In this document: positions 1 through 8,017 of the stretch, piece by piece
Layout: each line of letters opens with the position of its first letter
How positions within the stretch are numbered: position 1 is the first letter of the stretch
Assembly: GCF_002005565.1 (NCBI RefSeq)
Contig: NZ_BDJC01000035.1
Span: 1-64,000, forward strand
Origin: Streptomyces sp. JHA26
GTDB lineage: Bacteria; Actinomycetota; Actinomycetes; Streptomycetales; Streptomycetaceae
Reading direction: 5' to 3'
Length of the DNA stretch: 64,000 nt
The notes under the pieces: generated by a model
Databases searched by the model: none
Told to the model about the DNA's origin: nothing
What the model saw: the letters and a program-made list of their open reading frames with translations, nothing else
Made by a program: the position numbers and the translations under genes

Positions 1-1
1 C

Positions 2-58
2 GACGGCCCCCGGCCGCCCGGCGAGGCCCGCGCGCCGGGCGGGGCCACCGGCGGCTGA
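2..58 (+). CDS. Possible 3' end of an upstream gene (partial)
   Basis: From the window edge the frame beginning at base 2 stays open to a TGA at 56-58. It would encode a short Gly/Pro/Ala-rich tail of about 18 residues. GC-rich sequence gives open frames by chance, so this is only a possibility. No domain is visible. Confidence 0.2.
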   Translation, partial: DGPRPPGEARAPGGATGG

Positions 59-135
59 GACGGCCGTTCCCCCAAGATCCCGCTCTGTTTAGGCTGAGGA
101 GCACGCTGGACCGCGTACGGCAGGAGATCCCGCAC

Positions 136-915
136 ATGGCAGACCGCAAGCCCATCGAGTCCTGGCTCACCGACATGGACGGGGTGCTCATCCACGAGGG
201 CGTCCCGATCCCCGGCGCCGACGCCTTCGTCAAGAAGCTGCGCGAGTCCGGCAGGCCCTTCCTCGTCCTGACCAACAACTCGATCTACACCCCGCGCGAC
301 CTGCACGCCCGGCTGCGCCGCATGGGCCTGGAGGTGCCGGTCGAGTCCATCTGGACCTCGGCGCTGGCCACCGCCCAGTTCCTGGACGACCAGCGGCCCG
401 GCGGCTCGGCGTACGTCATCGGCGAGGCCGGACTGACCACCGCCCTGCACGACATCGGCTACATCCTCACCGACCACGACCCCGACTACGTGGTCCTCGG
501 CGAGACCCGCACCTACTCCTTCGAGGCCATGACGAAGGCGGTGCGGCTGATCAACGCCGGCGCCCGGTTCATCTGCACCAACCCCGACGAGACCGGTCCC
601 TCCGCCGAGGGCCCGCTCCCGGCGACCGGCGCGGTGGCCGCGCTGATCACCAAGGCGACCGGCAAGCAGCCCTACTTCGCGGGCAAGCCCAACCCGCTGA
701 TGATGCGCACCGGGCTCAACGCGATCGGCGCCCACTCCGAGTCCAGCGCGATGATCGGCGACCGCATGGACACCGACGTGCTGGCCGGCATGGAGGCCGG
801 GATGCAGACCTTCCTGGTGCTCACCGGCCTGACCCGGCCCGAGCAGATCGAGGACTTCCCGTACCGGCCGTCCGAGGTCGTCGACTCCATCGCGGACCTC
901 GTCGAGCGGATCTGA
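136..915 (+). CDS. HAD-IIA family phosphatase, NagD-like
   Basis: A 259-aa cytoplasmic hydrolase of the haloacid dehalogenase superfamily, subclass IIA (NagD, 4-nitrophenylphosphatase, phosphoglycolate phosphatase). Motif I is DMDGV near residues 13-17, with D13 the expected nucleophile and D15 the acid/base. Motif II is TNNS near 46-49, followed by the large C2 cap. Motif IV is GDRMDTDV near residue 212. Family enzymes remove phosphate from small metabolites such as nucleotides or sugar phosphates; the substrate cannot be read here. The ATG start has GGAG about 9 bases upstream (CAGGAG at 121-126). A strong hairpin follows the stop, so the gene looks monocistronic. Confidence 0.88.
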   Translation: MADRKPIESWLTDMDGVLIHEGVPIPGADAFVKKLRESGRPFLVLTNNSIYTPRDLHARLRRMGLEVPVESIWTSALATAQFLDDQRPGGSAYVIGEAGLTTALHDIGYILTDHDPDYVVLGETRTYSFEAMTKAVRLINAGARFICTNPDETGPSAEGPLPATGAVAALITKATGKQPYFAGKPNPLMMRTGLNAIGAHSESSAMIGDRMDTDVLAGMEAGMQTFLVLTGLTRPEQIEDFPYRPSEVVDSIADLVERI

Positions 916-953
916 AACCCCCGCGTCCCCCGCGTCGCCCGTTCGGCGCAACA

Positions 954-980
954 CCGCCCCCGCACCGGATGCGGGGGCGG
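954..980. terminator. Hairpin terminator after the HAD gene
   Basis: Eleven-base arms at 954-964 and 970-980 pair perfectly around a 5-base loop. The hairpin lies between the HAD stop and the next start at 1019. There is no U-run, as is usual in Streptomyces. Confidence 0.6.
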
Positions 981-1018
981 CCCTCGCGGGGGAGTCTCCA
1001 GGTGACTGGAGGTACACG

Positions 1019-1585
1019 ATGGGCTCGCTGAAGGTAACTCTCTGTGCCGGAGCCGCGCTGGCCGCGGTGTGCGCGCCGGTCGCACCGGCGGCGTACGCGG
1101 CGGACGGGACCGGGGTGTCGGTGGCTCCGTCCTCCCCCGCTCCCGGCACCGACGTCACGCTCCGTGTGCCCGACTGCACCGAGCGGACGGCCGTCGCCGT
1201 GTCGGCGGCGTTCGAGTCGGACGTGCGGCTCTCCGCGGCCGCCGGGGACGGCGTCCTCGTCGGTTCCAGCCAGGTCCGCACCACGGCGGCGGCCGGCGCC
1301 TACGCCGTGCGGGTCACGTGCGGCCGGGACGCCCGCCAGGGCACCATCACCGTCGGCGGACCGCATCGCACGGAGCACCGCCCGTCCGCGCCCGCCTCCC
1401 CCGTCGCCCCCGTCGACGCGGGCGGCGGCGGCACCGCGGAACTGGCCGCGCCGGACACCGGGGACGGGGCGCGCGTCGATCCCCCCGGCACCGCGCACAC
1501 CGTGACCGGCCTGGCGCTCGCCGGGATCGCCGCCGTCGCCGTGGGGCTGCGCGGGGTGCGCAGCCGGAGCCGCAGGACGGACTGA
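1019..1585 (+). CDS. Secreted protein with C-terminal membrane anchor, partner of a class F sortase
   Basis: A 188-aa exported protein. The N-terminus has a Sec signal peptide with cleavage probably after AYA near residue 27. Residues about 30-115 form a Thr/Val-rich beta-like domain with two conserved-looking cysteines (DCTE and VTCG). A Pro/Gly-rich linker follows. The C-terminus has a hydrophobic segment (about 158-177) and an Arg-rich tail (RSRSRRTD), which resembles a membrane-anchored or sortase-type end, but no clear LPXTG motif is visible. The stop is 2 bases before the sortase ATG, so the pair is co-translated. A good RBS (TGGAGG) precedes the ATG. It belongs to a common actinobacterial family of unknown function found next to class F sortases. 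Confidence 0.75.
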   Translation: MGSLKVTLCAGAALAAVCAPVAPAAYAADGTGVSVAPSSPAPGTDVTLRVPDCTERTAVAVSAAFESDVRLSAAAGDGVLVGSSQVRTTAAAGAYAVRVTCGRDARQGTITVGGPHRTEHRPSAPASPVAPVDAGGGGTAELAAPDTGDGARVDPPGTAHTVTGLALAGIAAVAVGLRGVRSRSRRTD

Positions 1586-1587
1586 CC

Positions 1588-2277
1588 ATGTCCGACCACG
1601 ATCGACACCGGGAACCGGAACACATACCCCCCGTCGGCCCCGGCCGCCTGGTGAGCGGCACCGCCTGGGTGGTGCTGCTCCTCGGACTGTGGCTGTGGGG
1701 CCGCGAGGCCACCGACGTGCGCGAGGGCGTGTCCCGTCCGGCCACCGGCGACATGGCGGCGGCCGGACGGCCCCCCGGCACACCGCTTCCCCCCGCCCAC
1801 GCCCCCCTCGGCGACGCCCCGCCCGAGCGGCTCGACGTCCCGGAACTCGGCATCAGCGCCCCGGTGCTGGCGCGCGACCTCGACGCGAAGGGCGCGATCG
1901 AGCCGCCCCCCTTCGACCGGGCCGGCGCCGTCGGCTGGTACGCGGCCGGTGCGGCCCCCGGGGCGGCCGGGACCGCGCTGATGGTCGGACACGTCGACAC
2001 CGAGACCCGCCCCGCCGTCTTCTACAAGCTCAGCACCCTGGAACCCGGCGAGACGATCCGGGTGGTCCGCGCCGGCGCCGAGGCCGCCGAGTTCACCGTC
2101 GACGACGTCCAGGTCCTCGACCGCGACGGCTTCGACGCCCGGCAGGCCTACGGGCCGCACGACGCGGGACGGGCCGAGCTGCGGCTGATCACCTGCGGCG
2201 GCACCTTCGACCGCGCCACCGGCGGCTACACGGCCAACGTGGTCGTCTCGGCGTACCTCACGGGCACCGGCTCATGA
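1588..2277 (+). CDS. Class F sortase
   Basis: A 229-aa membrane-anchored cysteine transpeptidase. One N-terminal transmembrane segment (about 21-38) precedes a Pro-rich linker and the sortase beta-barrel (about 80-225). The catalytic triad is visible: His135 in VGHVD, Cys203 in LITCGG and Arg209 in FDRATGG. Class F sortases are typical of actinobacteria and their natural substrates are mostly unknown. The secreted protein 2 bases upstream, with its C-terminal hydrophobic segment, is the obvious candidate partner. The start at 1588 leaves a 2-base gap after the upstream stop and is preferred over the longer in-frame extension, which would overlap that gene. Confidence 0.9.
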   Translation: MSDHDRHREPEHIPPVGPGRLVSGTAWVVLLLGLWLWGREATDVREGVSRPATGDMAAAGRPPGTPLPPAHAPLGDAPPERLDVPELGISAPVLARDLDAKGAIEPPPFDRAGAVGWYAAGAAPGAAGTALMVGHVDTETRPAVFYKLSTLEPGETIRVVRAGAEAAEFTVDDVQVLDRDGFDARQAYGPHDAGRAELRLITCGGTFDRATGGYTANVVVSAYLTGTGS

Positions 2278-2327
2278 CCTTCGTGTGTCAGGATTGAGCC
2301 CTCGAACAGGGCACCGAGGGGGGCTGG

Positions 2328-3365
2328 ATGTACGGCAGCAGGGGGGCCGGGGCGGCGGCCGCGAGGCGGGCGTCCGTAGCGCTGCTGGGGGCGGCACTGC
2401 TGGTCGCGGGGTGCTCCTCGTCCGGCGACGGCGAGGACAAGGGCGCCCCCGAGGAGGTGGGGGCGAAGATCACCCAGCAGCCCGAGGAGACCGACCCGTT
2501 CTGGGTCAACCCCGGCAGCAACGCGGCCCAGCAGGTGGAGTCCCTGGAGAGGGCCGGGAAGAAGGACCAGGCCGCCCTGATCCGCAGGATCGCCCAGCAG
2601 CCGACCGGCGAGTGGATCAGCCCGGAGAACCCGGAGGAACAGGCCCGCGGCTTCACCGAGGCCGCCGACAAGGCCGGACGCACCGCGCTGCTCGTCCTCT
2701 ACAACATCCCGCGCCGCGACTGCGGCCAGTACTCGCAGGGCGGCGCCGCCGACGGCGACACCTACCGGAAGTTCATCGACGACGTGGCCAAGGGCATCGG
2801 CGACCGCGCCGCCACCGTCGTCCTGGAACCGGACGCGGTGCTCCACCTGGTCGACGGCTGCACGCCGGACCAGTTCCACGAGGAGCGCTACGACCTCCTC
2901 AAGGGTGCCGTCGCCAAGCTCGCGGCGCTGAAGAACACCAAGGTCTACCTGGACGCGGGCAACGCCGGCTGGGGCCGCCCCGACCAGATATTCGAGCCGC
3001 TCAAGTGGGCCGGCATCGACCAGGCCGACGGCTTCGCGGTCAACGTGTCGAACTTCTACAGCACCGAGGACTCCATCGCCTACGGCAAGCAGCTCTCCGC
3101 CAAGGTGGGCGGCAAGCACTTCGTCGTCGACACCAGCCGCAACGGCAACGGCCCCTACACCGAGGGCGCCCCGGACGAGCGCTGGTGCAACCCGCCGGGC
3201 CGCGCCCTCGGCGAGACCCCGACCGTCAGGACGGCCGACCCCCTGGTCGACGCCTACCTGTGGATCAAGCGCCCCGGCGAGTCCGACGGCGAGTGCAAGG
3301 GCGGCCCGAGGGCGGGCGTGTGGTGGACGGACTACGCCCTGGAGCTGGCCGGGGGAACCGGCTGA
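2328..3365 (+). CDS. cslZ: GH6 family endoglucanase-like lipoprotein (CslZ-like)
   Basis: A 345-aa glycoside hydrolase family 6 protein. The N-terminus is a lipoprotein signal with lipobox LVAGC near residue 29, so the enzyme should be anchored outside the membrane. GH6 landmarks include YNIPRRDCG (about 124-132), VVLEPDAV, the YLDAGNAGW stretch and the late CNPPGRALG motif. In S. coelicolor and S. lividans a GH6 protein next to cslA-glxA is called CslZ and is thought to trim or process the glycan made by CslA at hyphal tips. Its position here, convergent to glxA, supports the same role. A 19-bp hairpin separates the two genes. Confidence 0.82.
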   Translation: MYGSRGAGAAAARRASVALLGAALLVAGCSSSGDGEDKGAPEEVGAKITQQPEETDPFWVNPGSNAAQQVESLERAGKKDQAALIRRIAQQPTGEWISPENPEEQARGFTEAADKAGRTALLVLYNIPRRDCGQYSQGGAADGDTYRKFIDDVAKGIGDRAATVVLEPDAVLHLVDGCTPDQFHEERYDLLKGAVAKLAALKNTKVYLDAGNAGWGRPDQIFEPLKWAGIDQADGFAVNVSNFYSTEDSIAYGKQLSAKVGGKHFVVDTSRNGNGPYTEGAPDERWCNPPGRALGETPTVRTADPLVDAYLWIKRPGESDGECKGGPRAGVWWTDYALELAGGTG

Positions 3366-3398
3366 CGGCACGGCCCCGCACCCGGGGCGTCCGGCCGA

Positions 3399-3439
3399 CG
3401 ACGAGGTCCCCGCGCCCTTCGGGCGCGGGGACCTCGTCG
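3399..3439. terminator. Bidirectional terminator between cslZ and glxA
   Basis: A perfect 19-bp stem (3399-3417 with 3421-3439) and a TTC loop lie between two convergent genes. It is one of the longest perfect stems seen in the window. Confidence 0.75.
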
Positions 3440-3453
3440 CATGCGGCGCGGCG

Positions 3454-5391
3454 TCAGGGCACGCGCACCCACTGCGCCTTGGAAGGCGTTCCCTCGCCGT
3501 CCGTGGCGAACAGCATGTACCACCCCGACTGCACCAGGTTCCTGCCCTTCGGCACGGTCACCGTCAGCTTGTCCCCCTCCGCCGTGAAGTCCAGGGCGAT
3601 GGACCGCTGGTCGACGTCCGTGACGTGCGTCGAGGCGCTCGGCCGGATCAGCCGCACCTTCTTGATCGTCGAGGCCGCCCGCGAGGTGAACGTCCCCGAC
3701 CCGCCGCGCGCGATGGTCTCCGGGCCGCTCGACAGGTCGGGCCGCGAGTCCCGGTACAGGTACGGCGGCGTGTAGATCTCGATGCGCTGCTCGAACTTGC
3801 CCGGCTTGGTGTTGGCCTTGTCGGCGTACAGCGAGTCCGAGCCGAAGAACATCAGGCGCCCGTCGGGCAGCAGGATCGACCCCGAGTGGTAGTTGCGGCC
3901 CACCAGCGGGTCGGCGACCCGCTCGAACGTGTTGGTATCCGGGTGGTACAGCCGCGCCTGGAGGATGTTGGAGTCGCTGCGGCCCCGGTAGTCCTCCGAG
4001 CCGCCGGAGACCAGCACGCTGTCGTCGGGCAGGATCGAGGCCTGCGGATAGCGCGTGCCCTTCTCCAGCGACGGCCCGTCCACGAACTTCGGGTCGTCCG
4101 CCTTCAGGTCGACGATGCGGGTCTTCTCGCTGGACAGCTTGGACTCGCCGACCCCGCCGCCGCCGATCACCATGTACTTCTCGTCCTGCGCCGGAGGCAG
4201 CAGCACGGTGCCCGAGGTCTCCAGCATGTTCGGGTCGCTCATGCCGGGGATCTTGGTGAACTTGTTGGTCTCCACGTCCCAGACGCCCGGGTCGCGCCCG
4301 ACGTCGTCGGGGCCGTAGCCGGCGTTCGAACCCGAGTAGAAGACCTTGCCGTTCTGCATCAGGAACAGCGCCGGGTACGTCGGGAACTGGCGGACCTCGT
4401 CGGTGTAGGTCCACTTCCTGGTCTTCGGGTCGTAGACCTCGTTCTTGCCCGGGACCAGCTGGCCGATGTCGTCGAGGCCGGAGACGCTGAGGATCTTGCC
4501 GTCGCTCAGGGTGGTGAGCGTCGGGTACCAGCGGGCCTCGTGCATCGGGTCGACCTTGATGTACTTCTCGGCGACCGGGTCGAACTCGAAGGCGTCCCGG
4601 ATCCCCTGGAAGTCCTTCTTGTCGAGGGCGAGCTTCTGCGCGATGCCGTAGGTGTTGCGCGCGTCCGCGCCCGACAGGCCCTCGACGGTGTAGTTGTCCT
4701 GGGTGCCCGTCTCGTACGCGGCGCCGCTCTTCTGCGCCTCGACGTAGATCCGGCCCAGGCCCGGGTCGTTGCGCAGGTACTCGCCGGTCACCGGGTCGAA
4801 GACCTTCTTCGCGCGCGGCACCAGCACCGGGTCCTTGGAGACGAACGTCTTGCCGTTCCCCTTGCCGGTGAACCTGGTGCCCGCGGGCAGCGTGATCGGC
4901 TTGTCCGGGTTCTCGTTGTGGACGATCATCAGGCCGCCGGCCTTGGTGACGTCACCCTTGAGCTTCTCGTACCGCTTGGTGCCGCCCGCGATCAGCAGGT
5001 TGCCGTTGGCGAGCTGGGTGTGGCCGGTGCAGAACAGGTCGGCGGGCGTCGGCACCTTCTTGATGGTCCCCTTGACCGGGTCCCAGATCCGGGTGTCGAA
5101 CTTCTTGTCGTCGAAGTTGTCCTGGTTGTTGCCCGACCCCGCGACGAGCAGCACCTTGCCGGTGCGCAGCAGCGCCGCGTGGATGGTGTTCTGCCGGTAC
5201 TCCTCGGGAAACTCGATGATCTCCCACTTGCCGTTGGCGGCCTTGTACTCCGGCTTGTTGATCTTGTACTGGTGGTATTTCTCGGTTCCGAAGCGGTAGA
5301 GCCACGGCCCGTTCATCCCGGCCAGCGCTACTACCACCGCCGTGCCTATCGCGAAGCGACGGGCCCGGCGGCGGCCGGCACGGTCCTTCAT
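3454..5391 (-). CDS. glxA: GlxA, mono-copper radical oxidase of the AA5 / galactose-oxidase-like family
   Basis: A 645-aa protein with an N-terminal signal anchor (about 13-30), a Kelch-type propeller and a C-terminal Ig-like domain. The radical-oxidase residues can be seen: Cys121 in DLFCTGH and Tyr289 in ARWYPT, which form the Tyr-Cys cofactor in this family, with Trp288 stacked on it. Copper ligands are expected in GRNYHSG (about Tyr500/His501) and in a late SASTHVTD motif. In S. lividans GlxA is needed for the CslA-dependent glycan at hyphal tips and for development. Its ATG overlaps the cslA stop in an ATGA, so the two genes are translationally coupled. There is no sign of damage. Confidence 0.93.
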   Translation of the reverse strand: MKDRAGRRRARRFAIGTAVVVALAGMNGPWLYRFGTEKYHQYKINKPEYKAANGKWEIIEFPEEYRQNTIHAALLRTGKVLLVAGSGNNQDNFDDKKFDTRIWDPVKGTIKKVPTPADLFCTGHTQLANGNLLIAGGTKRYEKLKGDVTKAGGLMIVHNENPDKPITLPAGTRFTGKGNGKTFVSKDPVLVPRAKKVFDPVTGEYLRNDPGLGRIYVEAQKSGAAYETGTQDNYTVEGLSGADARNTYGIAQKLALDKKDFQGIRDAFEFDPVAEKYIKVDPMHEARWYPTLTTLSDGKILSVSGLDDIGQLVPGKNEVYDPKTRKWTYTDEVRQFPTYPALFLMQNGKVFYSGSNAGYGPDDVGRDPGVWDVETNKFTKIPGMSDPNMLETSGTVLLPPAQDEKYMVIGGGGVGESKLSSEKTRIVDLKADDPKFVDGPSLEKGTRYPQASILPDDSVLVSGGSEDYRGRSDSNILQARLYHPDTNTFERVADPLVGRNYHSGSILLPDGRLMFFGSDSLYADKANTKPGKFEQRIEIYTPPYLYRDSRPDLSSGPETIARGGSGTFTSRAASTIKKVRLIRPSASTHVTDVDQRSIALDFTAEGDKLTVTVPKGRNLVQSGWYMLFATDGEGTPSKAQWVRVP

Positions 5392-7457
5392 TCCTTACGT
5401 CCCCCAAGTCCACCAAGGGCGATCTGCATGGTCTGGTCGCTCTCCCCGTCGGGGGAGGCGGCCCAGCTGGGCTTCTGCTGCGGCGCGTGCGCGCCGTGGA
5501 CGCCGGGCGCGGCGTGTGCGCCGTACGCACCGTGGGCGCCGTACGCACCGTGCGCTCCGTGGGGGGCGTCCTGCCCCGGCGGCGTCTGGTGCGGGTACGG
5601 GCCCGCGGGCGCCGCGTCCTCGGGCCGGGGCTGCGGGGCCGCGGGGGCCTTCGAGGCGGGCTTCTTCCTCGCCTCCCGCAGGGAGTGCCGCCAGGCGAAG
5701 ATCGGCGAGGCGGTGATCAGCAGCGCGAACGTCGCCCAGATGATCATGGCGGGGTGCGAGTGGCCGAGGGTGATCCCGGCGGCGATCGAGGCACCGAAGA
5801 TCACGATGAAGTACCAGTGGTACCGGAAGGTCCCGAACAGGGTGTCCGGGCTCGCCGAGTCGCCCTTGGGCGTGACCACGAACTTGCTCTTGCGGCGCAG
5901 CACGGAGTCGACGAGCGCCTTGGCGTACAGCGGCGCCGACAGCGCGGACATCACCATGCCGGCCACACCGCCGGAGCCCTCCGGCTCGTGCGGCGAGACG
6001 TTGTGGCGGCGGTTCCAGACGTACAGGCCGATCTGCAGGGCGGAGGCGTTGCCGTAGAGCATCAGCCAGACCACCGGGTCGATGTTCACGCCCGAGGCGC
6101 CGGCGCCCAGGAACAGCGCGCAGCTCAGCGCCGCCAGGATCCAGTTCAGGGCCGACATCGGGTAGAAGATGATCATCATCGTGTAGTTGAAGAGCTTGCT
6201 CGGCGGGAGCGAGTACCAGCCCTTCCAGTACTGCTTGAGGATCGTCTCGTACGTCCCTCGCGACCAGCGCATCTGCTGGGTGAAGAAGTCCGTCCAGGCG
6301 TTCGGGCCCTCGCCGACGGCGAGCACGTCCGGGGTGTAGACCGAGCGCCACTTGCGGCCGGTGACCGGGTTCTTGTGGCGGTGGATCTCGAAGCCGGTCG
6401 CCATGTCCTCGGTGATCGAGTCGTACAGACCGCCGATCTGCTTCAGCGCCTTGATGCGCACCGCGTTCGAGGTGCCCACGAACATCGGCGCGCCGTAGCG
6501 GTTGCCCGCGCGCTGGATCAGCGCGTGGAAGAGGAACTGCTGCGACTCGGCGGCCTTGGTGATCGGGTTGTCGTAGTTGCCGTAGACCTGCGGGCCGATG
6601 ACGAAGCCGACGTCCGGGTCGCGGAAGAAGCCGAGCATCCGCTCCAGGTAGTTCGGCAGCGGCACGTGGTCGGTGTCGACGGAGGCGAAGAAGTCGTAGT
6701 CGTCGCCGTGCGCGTCCAGCCAGGCGTTGTAGTTGCCGTGCTTGGTCTTGGCGCGGTGCGGGCCCTTGGCCGTGTTCCACCTGGCGACGCCCTTGCGGGA
6801 GAAGTGGCGCACGCCGAGGCGCTCGCAGACCGCCTTCACCTCGGGGTCGTCGCCCTCGTCGAGGAGCCAGACGTGCATCAGACCGCGGTGACGGATCTTG
6901 ACGGCCGCCTCCAGGGTCTTCGTGACCATCTCCAGCGGCTCCTTGCCGGGCACGAAGGAGGTGAGGAAGGCGACCCGGGTGCCGGTCTCGGGCACCACGG
7001 GCACCGGGTCCCGGGCGACCAGCGTGGCGTGCGCGTTCGACAGCACGTTCAGGCAGCGGAACAGCTCGATCAGGCCGATCGAGACGAGCATCACGATGTC
7101 GAGCGCGGGCAGCCAGTCGAAGGCCGGGTAGTCGCGCTCCGTCCAGTGCTCGGGCCGCAGCAGCCAGACCAGCAGCACCACCGAGAGCAGCGGCGCCGCG
7201 ACCAGCATCAGGGCGACCCGGATGCGGTGCGGCTCCTGCGAGAGCAGCGAGCGGTACTGCACCTTGTAGGGCTTGTGCGGGTCCGGCTGGGTGAGGGGAC
7301 CCGCGAGCCGGCTGTAGTGCTCGTAGTCGTACTTCGGCAGCGCCTTGCGTATGCGGCGGAACGAACCGGTGTTCCAGGTCCGGTGCGCGGGCACCCTGAG
7401 CTGGGTGGTCTGGGACGGGTCGTGGTCCTGCCCGGCGCCCGTCGGCGTCGACGTCAT
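5388..7457 (-). CDS. cslA: CslA, cellulose-synthase-like GT2 glycosyltransferase
   Basis: A 689-aa membrane glycosyltransferase. Transmembrane segments flank a cytoplasmic GT2 domain: two near residues 80-130, then several after about 410. Catalytic motifs are present in order: the LLDEGDD region, SVDTDH (DxD type), ITEDM and QQMRW (QxxRW). A disordered Gly/Ala/His-rich tail with repeated HGAHGAYGA elements ends the protein. CslA makes a beta-glucan-like polymer at hyphal tips and is needed for aerial growth on some media (known for S. coelicolor). The start has GGGGGGAT about 8 bases upstream. The gene heads the cslA-glxA operon. Confidence 0.93.
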   Translation of the reverse strand: MTSTPTGAGQDHDPSQTTQLRVPAHRTWNTGSFRRIRKALPKYDYEHYSRLAGPLTQPDPHKPYKVQYRSLLSQEPHRIRVALMLVAAPLLSVVLLVWLLRPEHWTERDYPAFDWLPALDIVMLVSIGLIELFRCLNVLSNAHATLVARDPVPVVPETGTRVAFLTSFVPGKEPLEMVTKTLEAAVKIRHRGLMHVWLLDEGDDPEVKAVCERLGVRHFSRKGVARWNTAKGPHRAKTKHGNYNAWLDAHGDDYDFFASVDTDHVPLPNYLERMLGFFRDPDVGFVIGPQVYGNYDNPITKAAESQQFLFHALIQRAGNRYGAPMFVGTSNAVRIKALKQIGGLYDSITEDMATGFEIHRHKNPVTGRKWRSVYTPDVLAVGEGPNAWTDFFTQQMRWSRGTYETILKQYWKGWYSLPPSKLFNYTMMIIFYPMSALNWILAALSCALFLGAGASGVNIDPVVWLMLYGNASALQIGLYVWNRRHNVSPHEPEGSGGVAGMVMSALSAPLYAKALVDSVLRRKSKFVVTPKGDSASPDTLFGTFRYHWYFIVIFGASIAAGITLGHSHPAMIIWATFALLITASPIFAWRHSLREARKKPASKAPAAPQPRPEDAAPAGPYPHQTPPGQDAPHGAHGAYGAHGAYGAHAAPGVHGAHAPQQKPSWAASPDGESDQTMQIALGGLGGRKE

Positions 7458-7574
7458 GAGTCATCCCCCCACACGCGGGTCACCGCGCGTTTGGTCGCTT
7501 ACTTCGTCCGCCCGGTCCCCCACGACCTCCACGGACGTCACAGTGGTGGGTTGCTGTCACCACGGCATCCACAC

Positions 7575-7580
7575 CTTATA
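7575..7580 (-). promoter_or_regulatory. cslA: Possible -10 element for cslA-glxA
   Basis: On the minus strand TATAAG stands about 118 bases upstream of the cslA ATG, in the 287-base region between cslA and tRNA-Lys. No good -35 element is seen at the usual distance. This is the only AT-rich hexamer of the kind in that region. Confidence 0.3.
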
Positions 7581-7703
7581 GACATGGAACGGCGACCCCC
7601 GGTTGCATGATGCCCCCCACGGCACCCGGGCCCCCAACCGGACCAGGGTTCTACGGCGTTCGTCATGATCGCAAGGGGCCCGGGGCCCGGGCCCCGGGTA
7701 CGC

Positions 7704-7736
7704 CGAAGGCCCTCCGTGTGCTACGGAGGGCCTTCG
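7704..7736. terminator. Terminator downstream of tRNA-Lys copy 1
   Basis: Perfect 14-bp arms (7704-7717 and 7723-7736) stand 8 bases beyond the 3' end of the minus-strand tRNA. Confidence 0.75.
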
Positions 7737-7744
7737 ACCGTCTG

Positions 7745-7818
7745 TGCGCCGCCAGGGACTCGAACCCCGGACCCGCTGATTAAGAGTCAGCTGCTCTAAC
7801 CAACTGAGCTAGCGGCGC
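7745..7818 (-). tRNA. tRNA-Lys (anticodon CTT), copy 1
   Basis: The minus strand folds into a canonical cloverleaf. The acceptor is GCGCCGC with GCGGCGC, the D-arm is AGCTCAGTTGGTTAGAGC, the anticodon loop contains CTT, and the T-loop is GGTTCGAGTCC. The discriminator is A and CCA is not encoded. The mature sequence is identical to the copies at 11207 and 31537. Confidence 0.96.
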
Positions 7819-8017
7819 CTGCTGACCTGGAGAACTCTACCCGACGCCGACGGGTGCCGCGGACCACGGCCGTGGCGGGCGTCCCCCGTGCGCACCACCC
7901 GGGTACATCGTTCGGACCGTCAACATGCGCGTGAACAAGACGGTTGGGAAACTGATCACCGTGCGCCGGTGCGCACACCGACGCGGACTTTTTCACCTGC
8001 AGTGTGAGGGGAATCGC

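Noticed and set aside
7676..7700. G/C-only palindrome CCCGGGGCCCGGGCCCCGGG as an operator
   Set aside because: It is simple-composition sequence next to the tRNA terminator. Chance self-complementarity is likely at this GC content.
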